A DNA stretch of 64,000 nucleotides from Quillaja saponaria (GCA_029379385.1 CM055605.1:19069001-19133000); one strand, 5' to 3'; shown: positions 1 to 17,070, counted from the first letter of the stretch. The notes: generated by a model from the sequence alone, not told the origin. Numbers and translations: made by a program.

Positions 1-180
1 CAAACCTCAATATTTGTTGTTATTGCTTGTGGGTATTATCTATAAACTAAGTCGGTTTGTCGGTAATTGTCATAAACACAAGTTTGTGGGTAATTATCTC
101 ACATTATGTTGTTTTTAAAAAAATTTACCACAAACTTAGTTTGTGGGGAAAACATTCCTGATTTTGATTTTTTTAATTTT
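1..180. repeat. Possible CACTA-type subterminal repeats
   Basis: A short motif of the form TTTGTGGGTAATT recurs with variation several times, and a near-perfect palindrome (CCACAAAC-TTA-GTTTGTGG) sits near position 128. Clusters of short motifs in both orientations are typical of the subterminal regions of CACTA (En/Spm) transposons. The terminal inverted repeat itself is not visible and would lie left of the window. The tandem array at 586-1195 and the acidic coding tail at 355-427 support this reading, because a similar trio occurs at 60671-61830. Low confidence from this stretch alone. Confidence 0.3.
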
Positions 181-354
181 TTTTTCATTAATGAAAGAAA
201 CCTTTTTTTAAACATCAATCCATATTATCCATAAAAAAAATTTATCATAAATTTTAAAATTTGTCAACATTTAATAAAAAGCATCACAGAACCACACAAA
301 TATCAACATCTACAGTTAAACAAATAAACAAAACCTAATAGAATTATGAGCTAG

Positions 355-427
355 CTACAAGTCGTCATCAAGATTATCATCATTGTTGTCATCCTCATGG
401 AGATCCTCCTCACCATCTCCATGACAC
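355..427 (-). pseudogene. Acidic C-terminal coding fragment, possibly of a CACTA protein
   Basis: The minus strand reads through a short acidic stretch rich in Asp, Glu and Asn that ends ...NDDNLDDDL followed by TAG at 355-357. A stop lies just upstream in frame, so this is at most a last exon or a remnant. Acidic tails occur in many plant proteins, so the stretch alone is not diagnostic. A related acidic stretch (QDDDSNL) lies on the minus strand near 61150, in the same position relative to a CACTA-like end and a similar tandem array. The link to a transposon protein is inferred. Confidence 0.22.
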
Positions 428-585
428 CACCTTTATAACAATATACATTGCTAAAGGAGGCACCAAAATGTCCCTGTTAAAAAGAAAAGTGAATAATTAA
501 CAAAAATGTGAAAGTATAAAAGAAATGATTTAGATAAACATATGAATTTAGGTATATAAATTTGAAATAAGCTATGTTTTCAGTC

Positions 586-1195
586 ACAAACTTAAACATT
601 TGCATAAAATTATAACCTTGCATGTTTTTGTCACTTTTATACTTCACACCCAAAACTAACCAATTTAAATAATAAACTCAAATATTTGCATAAAATCTTA
701 ATTGTGCATCCGAATTGGATGTCATTTGTTTGTACAAATCTTATTCAATGTGTTAGAATTTTCGATTCATCTTTTGAATATATTTTGGTCATTATTGCCC
801 CTCACATCTAAATGTAAATAAATTTTAAGCCACAAACTCAAATATTTGCATAAAACCCTAAGTGTGCATTCGAATTAGATGCCATATGTTCCTATAAATC
901 TTATTAAGTGCCATGAATGTGTTGGAATTCATTGCTCATTAATTGAATATGTTTTGGTTACATTTAAACTTCACACCCAAAGCTAGCTAAGTTGAAGTTA
1001 CAAACTCAAACATTTGCATAAACTCATAACCGTGCATCTGAATTGGATGCCATTTGTTCCTACAATTCTTATTTAATGCCATGAACGTGTTGAAATTCCC
1101 AGCTCATCATTTGAACATATTTTGGACACTATTGTCCTTCACACCTAAAAGTAGCTAAGTTCTAAGCCACAAACTCAAACATTTGCCCTTCAAAA
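586..1195. repeat. Degenerate tandem array, ~160-170-bp unit
   Basis: The anchor AAACTCAAAYATTTGCATAAA recurs at about 674, 833, 1002 and 1171, a spacing of 159, 169 and 169 bp, with a shortened unit before it at 586. Within units the same order of sub-motifs repeats: GTGCATCYGAATT, then ATGCCATTTGTTCCTA, then GCTCATCATTTGAA, then TTCACACC. Units differ at many positions, so the array is old. A related array with the same motif order and a unit of 162-165 bp lies at 61319-61830. No coding potential is seen. Confidence 0.75.
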
Positions 1196-2522
1196 CTGCA
1201 TAATGATATGATATCATTTATAATTTTTCAAATAATATTATAACTAGTTCAAATTAATAAGAGGAGTGAAGAAGTTCAATCATTGAAAAGAAATGCAACA
1301 ATAGTCTTTTTAAAAAATTAATAAATACTACTCATTAGTGCAAGCGTGAAAAAAATACTTCAAAGATGCACATATCATTAATTGGCTATAGATACAAGAA
1401 GTGTACCAACAAAAAAAATCACCAAGACCAATTGTATAAACAAATTTCAATAAGAATGCACCAACTTTGTCTTTAACAACTTGCAAAAAGGAAGCATATA
1501 TGCATATATTTCATGTAGAAAGTACCTCATTTTAATATAACATTCACAATATGATTTTTTTTTTTTTTTTTGTTGGAAAATATAATTAATATATGATAAA
1601 GGAATATATATAAACAGTTAATCTATGATAATAAAAAAGAATCTTTAATATATATCTATAATATTATTAACAAGAACATAACTAAGCTTCATATCTAGCA
1701 TCTAATTGAAAGACATGCACTTGCAACCTAAAGTTTAGAACAAAGAAAATTTGAAGAAGAATTAAAATACAATGAAGTCATCAAGTAAAAGAATTAGAAA
1801 CAATACCATATTAATCTTGCCTCATACTATTGAAAAATCTCATGCAATATATGAGTTTATTAAGTTCACAATTAGTGAAACCTAGAAATAATATAATGAT
1901 AGAACATTAAGACACTGAACATATTCTAATGTATAAACAAAAATAACAAATAATCAAATTAATGGAAAGATATTGCAGTTATATCATATGAACTTAATGA
2001 TCCATCCATTCACAACTTCTGAGTCTCTAGTCCAAATAATCAAATTCATGGAAAGATAATTACATAGCAATATGATATACATGGACACTGAAGTAAGAGT
2101 TCTATGTACTGTAACCAGTTTCGTTATGAAGGAAGTTCAAGCAATGAAACGTGAAACTTGAAAGATCAAAGTCTTTCTTATCATAACAAGATTCAAGCAA
2201 AAACTTTACCTTGCGATCAGAGGGTTATAGTTCTGCAAGTACTGCAAGAAGGCCCTAGGCGATTTGTAAAGATTAAACAAATGTCCAAGTTATTATGTGC
2301 TCATGCTCAGGTAGTAGTAGCTTGAGTGCATTCACTTGATTGTTAAGAGACTCAAGAAAGGGAAGGTAGAGGTGTTTGCTTTTAGAATAAGATTCAGAGT
2401 CTGTCCTAAGAACAATTAAAGCAATTGAACTCCTCATTAATTGACTACTAGAGCATTTTGAAGAACCTATAAAATCTACTTGATGGATGAGAATCAAACA
2501 ATTAAAGCCAGAACCTATAATG
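1196..2522. other. Non-coding AT-rich stretch
   Basis: No supported gene is seen. A 12-T homopolymer lies near 1560. A short motif (AAATAATCAAATTMATGGAAAGATA) occurs twice, near 1948 and 2035. The boundary with the retrotransposon at 2523 is abrupt and no 5' LTR precedes it, so the element is truncated on its left side. Confidence 0.5.
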
Positions 2523-5147
2523 GAAACAAAGAAAAAGGATGGAACATGGAGACTGTGCATTGACTATAGACAACTGAACCAGTTGACAATTAAAGACAAG
2601 TTTCCTATACTATAGTAGAGAAATTGCTAAATAAGTTACATGGTATATTGTTCTTTACTAAGTTAGACTTAAGGTCTGGTTATCATCAGATAAAGATGCA
2701 TGACAGTGACATACATAAGATAGCTTTCAGGTCCAATAATGGTCACTATGAATTCCTTGTCATGCCTTTTGGGCTCACAAATGCTCCATCAACCTTCCAA
2801 AGATTAACAAGTGAGGTGTTTAGAGCACACTTAAGAAAGTTAATATTGGTTTTCTTTAATGACATCCTAATTATAGCAGGGTATGGATAGATCATCTCGA
2901 ACACTTGAAATAAGCATTCCAATTGCTATGAGAACACCAATTATATATTAAGAAGAGTAAATGATTATTTGCATCCAGTAAGGTAGAATACCTAAGGCAA
3001 ATCATTTTAGCTGATAGGATAGCAGTAGATGAACAAAAGATAGCATGCATCAGATGATGGCCATTACCTTAGACTATTAGAGGTGAGAGGCTTCCTTGCA
3101 CACACTGGGTATTACCAAAGAATTATAGCAAACTATGGGAAGATTGCCAAGCCCCTCACTGATTTACTATGCAAAAATGGGTTTCAATGGAACTAAGAAG
3201 CTTAAGGAGCACTTGACAGCTTAAAACAGCCATGTGCTCAGCCCCATTCTTAGTCATGCCTGACTTTACTCAAGCCTTTATAGTAGAAACTAATGCTTCA
3301 GATCAAGGAGAAGGTGTAATCTTGATGCAAAATGGAAGACCCTTGGCCTACATTAGTAAGAATATATCCCAAAGACATCAAGCCCTCTCCACTTATGAAA
3401 CGAAGATGTTGGCAATTGTATTTGCTGTTAAGAAGTGAGGTGCTTACCTATTAGGGAATACACTTTATCATCAAAATTGATCACAAAAGCCCAAAACATT
3501 TGCTAGAACAGAAAATAATAACCTATTCCAACAAGAATGACTTGCAAAGATGATAAGGTATGACTATGAGGTGAGGTATAAGAAAGGATCCAGCAATAAG
3601 GTTGCTAATGCACTTTCCAAAAGAAAAGAAGGACTAGATGAGAAGGATATGGTTATTATGGCAATTAATGGTATCTCCACCAATTTGTTGGACTAGTTTC
3701 AGTTAACTTGGTTTACTAATAATTAGCTGCAAGACATCATTAAGAATAAACAGAATGACCTTACTACTTTTCCAAAGCTTATATAGGAGAATAACTAGTT
3801 TAGAGAATAACCAATTTAGAAGGTATGGAAGATTGTGGTTGGGAAGCATGTAGAATTAAGGAAATATTAGCTACATTATTTCTATAATAGTATTTTAGCT
3901 AGGCACTAAGGATACCAAACCACACTTAGCATAACGAAAGCTATATTTTACTGAAAAGGAATGAGGAAGGATATATATATATATAAAGCAACAAATTAGG
4001 ATGTGATATCTGCCAGAGGACTAAGTATGTACCAAGTGCATCTCAAGGGCTACTACAACTTCTACCTATTCCTACTTGAGTTTGGTTAGATATTGCTATG
4101 GATTTCATAAAGGAAATGCTTAGTTCTCAAAGAAAAGACAATATATTGGTGGTAGTGGACATATTAAGCAAATATAATCATTTCAATAATTTGTCTTATC
4201 TAATGTTTTCAGCCACAGTAGCTCAAGCTTTTTAACACAATATTTGTAAACTTCATGGTTCACTTAAAACCATAGTTTAAGACAAAGACAAGATTTTTGT
4301 GAGTCATTTATGGGAAAAATTAATGAGTAAGTTGGGAATTAAACTTAATATGTCAACTACCTATCATCCTTAGTCTGATGGGTAGTCTGAAGTCCTTAAT
4401 AGGTGTTTGGAGACTTACTTAAGATGCATTGCAGGCAAGCCTAAAGAATAGGCTAAATAGTTACCAATGGCTAAGTATTGGTACAATACAATTTTCACTC
4501 TGCTACTTAGACTACTCCTTATGAAATTATGTACAGACAAAGCCTACCATCGTATCTGCCATATATTCTTGGTAACTCTTCTAATGAGTTGGTAGATAGA
4601 TTTCTTATGGAGAAGTTATCCTTAAATTGTTGAAGTACCACTTGAAGATAGCTCAAGATAGAATGACTATCTAAGTGAACGAGAAGAAGATTGACAAAGA
4701 GTTTAATGAGGAAGAATGGGTGTATCTTAAGTTGCAGATCTATAGGCAATTATCATTAGCAAACAAACCCTTTTATAAGCTAGCCTATATATAGATACAT
4801 TAGGATATATCAGATAGTGCAAAGGATTAGAAGGTTGCCTATCAGTTAGCTTTGCCTACTAGTGCTAGAATTCATCTTACATTTCATACCTTATAGCTCA
4901 ACAAGCAAGTTAGAAGCATTCCTACTCACTTTGAGCTACCCAAGTTTGAAGAAGATGGATTAATTATTCTTCAGCCCCAAGTTAAGGTTTTTCAGAAAGA
5001 ATAACAGAGCTCAAACACAAGGCTTGGTGCAGTAGGCTTATTCTTTTCCTGAGAAGACACTTGGGTTGATTTGTAGCATTTCAATCTACAATTTTCTGAG
5101 TTTCCACTAAACACTTAAGGACAAGTGTGTTTGTAAGGGGAGGGTAA
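2523..5147 (+). pseudogene. Decayed Ty3/gypsy pol: RT, RNase H, integrase, chromo-like tail
   Basis: Pol remnant of a Ty3-type LTR retrotransposon, which copies itself through reverse transcription and integration. Reverse transcriptase (about 2523-2880) shows [13 protein letters not shown] and [14 protein letters not shown]. RNase H follows (3232-3650), then a zinc-binding remnant and integrase (about 4005-4530) with CDIC, MDFI, TTYHP and NRCLETYLRC. A tail resembling a chromodomain ends near 5130. The frame is broken by many stops, mostly TAG or TAA where the family has CAG, CAA or TGG. The usual DD pair of the RT active site reads ND (VFFNDILI), and RNase H reads ETNASD instead of the usual ETDASD, so both catalytic Asp codons look lost by G-to-A change. 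Gag, protease and the 5' LTR are missing. Order and motifs make the family call secure. Confidence 0.92.
5135..5144 (+). other. Polypurine tract of the Ty3 element
   Basis: AAGGGGAGGG lies directly after the pol tail and three bases before the first TG of the LTR. This is the position and composition of a plus-strand priming polypurine tract. Confidence 0.7.
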
Positions 5148-5447
5148 TGTTAGTGTGAATTATATGCAAGGTATATTAGTCTTTTGTATTAAAAGTAAAG
5201 GGTAGGGATGTATTTTCCTTTGTAAGTCTATTTTCCTTTATGTTGAGGTACTGAGTTAGACATGTTGACGTGTCTAACTAATGGTAGCCGTTAGGCTCTT
5301 TTTCTTCTATTTATAGTCAGCTATGAGGATTGAATCACTATCCAATCACTGAATTAAATATTCTCTTCCTTGATTCCTCTTATTCCTTCCTATATCTTTT
5401 TCTTCCTTCTATAACCTTTTACTTCATATTGTAGCTAATACTACACA
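5148..5447 (+). repeat. 3' LTR of the Ty3 element
   Basis: It starts with TGTTAGTGTG after the polypurine tract and probably ends at CTACACA near 5447, about 300 bp. A TATA-like TATTTATAG lies at about 5308, and a pyrimidine-rich stretch follows. The right end is estimated, because no left LTR is present for comparison. Confidence 0.6.
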
Positions 5448-6260
5448 AACGGCAGAAGTCTTTGAATGTTAGCTTCAGATATTGATTTTTAATTACCCTG
5501 TGTGCTAAAAGTCCTAATATGTTGGAGAAATTTGATCGAAGGTGAGCTTATATAGTTTGCGAATTATAGTTGTTTTCTTCAAAATTTTCCTTTGGAAACA
5601 TGTGATGTCCTAAATTGGTTTTGAATCTTGGTAAAAAATTTAATAAGTTTATCAATGGGTTTGTGGGAAATGTTGTTAATCCCTACAAATTTTGGTTTAT
5701 GAGAAAAAGGTTTATGGAAACTTGCCATATGGAACCCATCTCTCTTTAAAATTCCTATAAATAGAAGGCTTCTACATTCATTTTGGTGGACCAAGAACAA
5801 GAAGAAAGAAGTGAAGACTACAGCCCTGCAAGTCATAGGACCTTATAGAACTTCAAACCTTCAACAACCAAATCTTCCTCAACAATTGAGAATCAATACT
5901 TAAAGCAATTCAACAAAAAATTCTTAAAGATCTCTAAAACAAGCACAAATCCTAGAGAACACGTCAACTACACTATGTTCGTGATCAAGCTCCACAAGCC
6001 CTCATCCAAAAATTCAACTTTTGTGATCAAGGCTGTACACCCATGAAAATTCACGTCAAACCAACTAAATAATCAGTGGTTCTAAGATCAAGCTTTTGAA
6101 GCACTTGGATCACCAGTAAATTCAGAGATTGAATAAGAAAATATTTATTATTTTATTGTAAAAAAAATCAAAACAGAGATTGTACATAATTCAATAATAC
6201 ATATAATAAAAATATTATTTTGTACACATTTATTGTTATTTATTTTACAGGCTTGGAATC
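5448..6260 (+). repeat. Possible LTR remnant with a TATA box
   Basis: No coding frame is supported. CCTATAAATAGAAGG at about 5754 is a good TATA box. It is followed by about 60 bases and then a purine-rich, LTR leader-like stretch with CAACAA and TTCAA clusters. The layout resembles the U3-R-U5 order of a retrotransposon LTR, but no terminal repeats or target duplication could be fixed. An orphan promoter of another kind is possible. Confidence 0.3.
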
Positions 6261-7030
6261 CCTGTTTACAGATACCACATGGAATATTATTAAAGGAGCA
6301 CATACGTGAATTTAGAACAAAATATATGAATAATATGCATACCTGATTAATCCATAATAGAGGAACAATTTAATTCTCATGTAAGCACGCCTCTAATCGA
6401 ATTTTTTGTGTTGGCAAGGTTTTCTTCTCCGTACTCTTTACTTACATGCGACTTTCAATGGGGCGAATACACAACTTACAAGAGAGGAGAGGAGATGTAG
6501 CATATTTATAATTAAACTCTAAGAGTCCTTGTCAATCCACATCATACCCAATATGTGTGCTTCAGTCCTAATCAATTGATCACATAAACCAACTCGACTC
6601 TAATACGCATGTCTCAATTAGAACAAACCTTAACTCATTTTTACTAAACTAAATCATATAATTAATCACAGGACATATGAAATTTTTAATCGCCGAAGTT
6701 ACCAATACATATACATGTGATGGATCCGAGATCCAAATCCAAACTCTTTATTCTCATATTCATTAACTAACAACAAGCAATCAAATGACAAATATATATA
6801 TGGCAACGAAACATATGGCAACGAAACTTTAAATGACTGATTGCATAGATGGAGCTTTCAAGCCTAGGAATTGGAAATTATCGTGCTGCCACTTTTACAA
6901 TTTTTGATTAAATAGATTGAATAGGAAATTCAAATTTACCTATAAGAATATAGAACCAAAGGAAAGATGTCTTTATGATGACAAAAGAAAAATTGTAATT
7001 ATTAGTTTTCTTTTCCTCTAACAGAGGAAA
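6261..7030. other. Non-coding stretch
   Basis: No gene, RNA or clear repeat was recognised. A short duplicated phrase (ATATGGCAACGAAAC) occurs back to back near 6800-6827. Confidence 0.5.
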
Positions 7031-7950
7031 GTCACTTAATGACATAATCTTTTGATTTTCTTAATTACTCTTATGAACATTTATTATTGTATAGTTACAT
7101 TTAATTGTTACTTTGCTACAACTAAACTATATTTTTTTTTACTAGATATAAAAGTGGCTTAATGGCAGAATATTTTGATTTCCTTAAATACTCTTATGAA
7201 CTTTTATTATTACATAATTATCTTTAGTTGTTATTTTGCTACAAATAAACTAATTTTTTCCTAATTTGTCTCCATTTCAATATCAATAGGATTGTAATTG
7301 TTTTAGGACTATTGATATATATATATATTTTACTAATTCTTTTTAATATTAATAAATCTATAAATTGTTTAAAAATTATATATCAATAGTAATTAATTTT
7401 GAGTCTCTCAATTTTTTAATTCTATAAGTTCCTAATACTCATAATTGTTTGTAGTTTTTCTTAAATTTATGAATTAAAATTAAAAAAAAAGAGACTATTT
7501 ATTAAAATTATATTACGGGCATAGTTTTAATATCATTGTTTTAATTTTAGTTCATTACAAATAAACTCTCTTTTTTTTTTCTACTCTCTTCTAATTTTTA
7601 TTTTATTTTAATATCAATAGGATAGTGATTATTTTAGAATTTTTTTTTTTTTTTACTAATTCTTTTTAATATTAATAAATCTATAAATTGTTCAATAATT
7701 ATAAGTCAATGGTAGATAAGTTTGAATTTCTCTTCTTTTTTTTTTTTATTCTATAAGTTCCTAATAATTACTATTACATAATTATCTTTTTAGGTTTTAT
7801 CTTCTAATTCTTCTCCATTTTAATATTAATAGGATTGTAAATTTTTATTATTATTATTGTGATTATTTTGTCCTAATTCTTTTCAATATTAATAAACTTA
7901 TAATTCATCAATAATAATTAAGATTAAATTTCTTAATTTTTTTTATTTCA
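7030..7950. repeat. Degenerate local tandem repeats in AT-rich DNA
   Basis: Two repeat types lie side by side. The first has a 123-bp period: CTTAATG...TTTTGATTTYCTTAA...ACTCTTATGAAC starts at 7035 and again at 7158. The second has three diverged copies anchored on TTAATATYAATAGGATWGT at about 7277, 7607 and 7820. Each is followed by CTAATTCTTTTYAATATTAATAAA and, in two copies, by ATTCTATAAGTTCCTAATA. The region looks like slippage and local duplication within AT-rich sequence. Confidence 0.6.
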
Positions 7951-8596
7951 TAAATTATAAATAAAAAGAAAGCCTACATGAAATTTTATTAAATATTATT
8001 ATTTGTCAACTTAATATTAGAAGACTACATGTAATTGTGAATATAAGTCTCCTACATACTTCAAAATGTCCTTATGAGTTTTTAAAAGCTAACTCCAACA
8101 AAAGTAAGTAAACCATTAAAGATTTTAATTTTATTTTGCATTTTATTCAATGACAAAATATTGAAATTACCCCTCTTTATATTTTAATTTTGTCTATTTT
8201 ATTTTGTTTATTTAATAAGTTATAAACTCAAAAAATATTAAGAGTATAGTTTTTATGATTATAATATTATTGTGTTAATTTTTCTTTCATTTCAATTTTT
8301 TTTTAAAAATATACGTTTATATTACGAATTAAATTATTATTTTTTAGATTTATCTATTTATTTAATATCATTAACTTGAAATATTATTTTTTTATTAACT
8401 ATATTTTCTTAATATATATCTCTAAGATGAACATATACAAATATATTATAACCATGGTTTCTTGTGTTTCACAAAAGTTAGTTTGTTTTAAAGGGAGGGA
8501 GGGAGGGAAAAGATTTTATATGGTTTGGCTAAATTGATGATGTTCTGTGGGTTAAAAAGGCAATCCCGACCTTGCGAATGAATGTTCCATACTTAG
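7951..8596. other. Non-coding AT-rich stretch
   Basis: No gene is seen. A purine run of four GGGA units lies at about 8494-8509. Confidence 0.5.
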
Positions 8597-8780
8597 ACAA
8601 TTAATATAAGGTCCTCTCTTCGATGCTTAAGTAGTGGTATCAAGAAATGTATAGTCAGTGTAGCCAATAACATGATCAAAAATGTAGAATGTGTATCTTG
8701 ATTGTCCTAGTTGAGAGGCGCAGGTGCATTCAGCTCAAATCTCCTTGGCAAATCCGTATTTGCCAAGAATTAGATACGCA
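8597..8780 (-). pseudogene. Truncated copy of the OPR last-exon 3' end
   Basis: The sequence matches the end of the OPR last exon and the start of its 3' UTR at 9490-9665. Shared words include TTCAGCTCAAATCTCCTTGGCAAATC (read as two shorter blocks), ATAGTCAGTGTAGCCAATAA and AAGGTCCTCTC. On the minus strand it covers roughly the last 50 codons, including the region equivalent to [10 protein letters not shown] and IGYTDY. The TAA stop position is conserved. Frameshifts and an in-frame stop after the RRFEL equivalent show that it is not functional. No upstream exon accompanies it, so it is a partial duplication about 0.9 kb from the parent. Confidence 0.85.
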
Positions 8781-9519
8781 TTACATTTTACTGAAAAAAT
8801 ATTAACCAAAGATAAGCCATACCAATAAGATTGATGCTTGGTGGATAATTTATTATATAACTATCAAAATAAAAGCAATTATCAACTTCAGTAGTAAATA
8901 CATATTTTAAATTGCCATAAGGCCACAAGTTGGGTTCTGTTGCATATTATACATGGAGCTTCCAAATTGAAGATGGAGATTGAAAAGAGAAGTTAACAAA
9001 AAGAAAAGAAAGCACCCATAGAAATCATCAAAATCATTGAAAGGAATAACTACTAATAAGAGAAAAAGAAAAGCTCAAGGCAAATGATCCATATAACTTG
9101 AACTGTCATTGTACCTTTTCAATTGGGTTTTGAAGAGACATCATATTTTAAAAGGCGGTTTGAAATAAAAGGAACAGTACACAAGGAAAAATGCAGATAC
9201 CAACCTGGGGAAGCAAAGAGGAAAAAGAATATCAAAAACCAAAGATAGAGACTGTATTATTCCCTGAACTATTTAAAGGTTCACACCAACATTGTTCAAG
9301 CAACATAATATACTTGTTTTACCTTTTCGGATAAATCTGACTGTTCTTATTTGGTGTTATTTCGTTTATTGAAAGAAATCTCCAATAAGTCAAGAATTAC
9401 AGACAAGCTGCATCATAGCAGCAAATTAATAAAAAGATCCAAAACCTCAGATGAGAAGAAAACAACCAATTGAGAATAGTCAAATGACAATAATTAAGAA
9501 GGTCCTCTCCTTGGATGTT

Positions 9520-14278
<4,759 letters not shown>

Positions 14279-14769
14279 TTTTCGGTTGGTTAATGGAATC
14301 CTCTTGTGAAATTCTTCTGCCTGTATTTTGCTTTCCAATTTTACGTTTTCTGGGTCGTGGAAAGCTGAAAATTAATGGACGCTCCAATTTCCTATTTGTA
14401 CATTTGAAAAGGACTGCAAAAAACATAACGAGGAAGGTTGACCTGAGGGATGCCTCTGGACTCTGGAGTCTGGATGACGTTATGCGGAGGCATTAGATTC
14501 TCACCTCTCTGTTGTCTGTAGAATAATCAACTAGTCCTTTACATGGTTCTATCACACCAAACACAAATTTGGCGTATTCGCCAACTACCGCACGGTGTAA
14601 GCTCTTAAATGTTAGTCAAAATAATTAACGAAATGTAAAAAGGAATAAATATTTTACCAATCAATGCAATGCCCACGTTTTTCTTTTATGGCTAAATTAT
14701 ATTTTTAATTGGAAACTTGGATTAGTATTCAAAATTAAGAAAGAAGCTAAAAGATAAACTGAATTCAAA
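14279..14769. promoter_or_regulatory. Upstream region of the OPR gene
   Basis: This is the 5' flank of the minus-strand OPR gene and must hold its promoter and 5' UTR. I could not fix a TATA box or transcription start. No other gene is seen. Confidence 0.35.
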
Positions 14770-14853
14770 TTGAATTTGAAAACTAGCATAGAAAGCTTTT
14801 AGGATAAATAATTGAATTTGAAAACTAGCATAGAAAGCTTTTAGGATAAATAA
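14770..14853. repeat. Perfect 42-bp tandem duplication
   Basis: A 42-bp unit starting TTGAATTTGAAAACTAGCAT occurs twice back to back (14770-14811 and 14812-14853) without a mismatch. The identity suggests a recent event, and the copy number may vary between individuals. Confidence 0.95.
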
Positions 14854-15268
14854 ATTAGAGTTCATATTGTGTGCTTAAATTTATTGTTCACATTTCTACT
14901 ATTTTGAGAACCTTTTAATATTATTTATAGTAATGATGATGGACCAGGTTTATCCCATATTTATCATAGACCCTGAAAATAAGATTTATCATAAACCTAT
15001 CACTTACTGGATAATTTCAAATCTGGACTCAGACCCAATGGACATAGCATAGACCCGATTTTTTTCTCTTTTTTCTCAAATCAATTTTCTGAACAAAAGA
15101 CATAGACAAACAAATTGCAAAGAAAATTTAAGAACACCGTGAAATGTTAAACTAAATAGTTGCTATCATATAGAATTCTTTTTCCTTCACTGTTGAAGTT
15201 GGCTTTTACATCCATCTATTTATTCCACTCATATTAAAACAACAATTGGGGCATTAGTTTAAACTTGT

Positions 15269-16050
15269 AAGCAATGTTTTAAAAACCAAATTTATCGTTG
15301 ACTCGAAAAATTGTTTGGGGCTCACGTTCCTAGTCAAACCACAAACCAATCATTGGTCTAATTAGTGATGTCCTAATTAACTTAAATATTTATTTTAATT
15401 AATTTATAATATTAAAAATACAAAATTCTATTATATAAGTTAATTAGTGATGTATATATATATATATTCAACTTAGTACTAACTAATGTTACCTCAACTA
15501 ATACAATAAAATGCACAAATGAAAATATAAAAAAATATTTTATTTTATAAAATAAATAGTAAATTAACATATTATATTTACATTTAAAGTATCATGTGAT
15601 AAAATAATATCAAAGTTCGCAATATTTTTAATATTTTTAAATATTTTTATTTATACTCATCTAATTGGATGAATAAATTAAGTTTTGAATTTTAAACTTA
15701 GTATAACCAATAATAACAAATATTAATAAACTAATAATAAATGTGAAAATAGAAGGAGTAATAATAACTAACCTTTCTAATAACTAATATATAATTTGTA
15801 AATTAAAACTAAAAAATAACAACTTGGCTCATTGGTAGGGATGTTGTTTAGTCACCTTTGGGTGGTGGGTTCAACTCACATTTGTGCTTATGTTTCTATA
15901 CATAACCAAGACCAGTTCTCTCGGGTTAGATGGTTTTTTTTATCGGTTATGGGCGGTTCAATCACTAAAACGGTTATGTGATCCAACTTGGCCTGATCCG
16001 GTTCAACTGGTCAGATGTTTTAGTCCAATCCAATTTTTAAAACACTGCTT
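15269..16050. mobile_element. Non-autonomous DNA transposon with 17-bp inverted ends
   Basis: The left end AAGCAATGTTTTAAAAA (15269-15285) is matched with one mismatch by the reverse complement of the right end (16034-16050). The 782-bp interior has no intact frame. Its right part repeats GGTTCAA and CGGTT phrases common in a widespread class of plant inverted-repeat elements. No target-site duplication could be fixed, so the superfamily is left open. Confidence 0.6.
15825..15877 (+). repeat. tRNA-like box A / box B pair (SINE-like)
   Basis: TGGCTCATTGG (15825-15835) fits the RNA polymerase III box A pattern TRGYNNANNGG. GGTTCAACTC (15868-15877) is close to box B, 43 bases further on. That spacing is plausible for a tRNA-derived SINE head. 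It sits inside the inverted-repeat element and no tRNA fold is complete, so it is either a nested SINE fragment or captured sequence. Confidence 0.4.
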
Positions 16051-17070
16051 AGAAGATAGTTTCTACTATCAACTTTGCATAATTTTCTCACTTTTTTTCC
16101 TTAAACTACATCATTTTAAGCAAATAAAAAAAAAAAAAAGGACTCGATCTAGACTCATATTTCTATCGGTATGTCCAGACTTAGACCCGGTCCATAAACC
16201 CACTTTTATAAAAACATATATATAGAGTGTTGACTCAAGTTATGACTATTTCAACAAATAAAATAACATAAAATAATTATAAATAATGTTTAGTACTCAT
16301 TTTTCTCACAAGATTAATGACATAAATTTAAAATTCTATATATAATTATATTACAATAACTCCAACCATAAATTATAAATAATTTTTTTTTTTTGTTACA
16401 TGTTCAAAAAATTTTAATTTTAAGTAAAGTTCTTATATCAAAACTATTAATATCAAATTATTTTTTCATAAGATAAAATTTTGAAACTCAAAATCAAAAT
16501 TGAATGTTACAATTGTTATACATTTTTTAATCATAACTAACAATCATGAATTTCCCAAAATTGAAAAATATATATTTTGATATTATTACAAATTTTATCT
16601 TAGACCCATCAGGTCTCTAGGTATTGTCTAAACTAATACACATTAAAGACCCATTTAAAACTCAATACCATACCCATAAAGGTCCCGGTCTGGACCTACC
16701 CTCATTGCCATATCTAATCATCCATACAAAATACTAATAGTTTTATCAGAGCATAAAATTCTAACGACCTTATGTTAGCGTTTTCTCGAAAATTCTTAAA
16801 AGGAAAAAGTACAAGTTAAATAAACCAAAAAAAGAAAAAAATAATGAAGAAGTAGAAATATTTCTACATCTTCTTTTAAAAATGATTATCATGCATGTAA
16901 AAGGAAGTGAGATAGAATCCTTTCCACTAATGGGGTGCCGAGGTGAGAGAGACAAAGGTTAAGTTTTCAATTTGCTCACTAATGTGAGTAGCAACTAGCA
17001 AATGACTTAGCCTTAGATAAAGATTCTTGCATTTCTTATTTTTCTTTCATTCCTTGTACTTTTTTAATTT
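16051..17070. other. Non-coding AT-rich stretch
   Basis: No gene or defined repeat was recognised. Confidence 0.45.

Noticed and set aside
15825..15900. Possible functional tRNA gene
   Set aside because: Box A and box B are present, but acceptor, D and anticodon arms do not form a complete cloverleaf.
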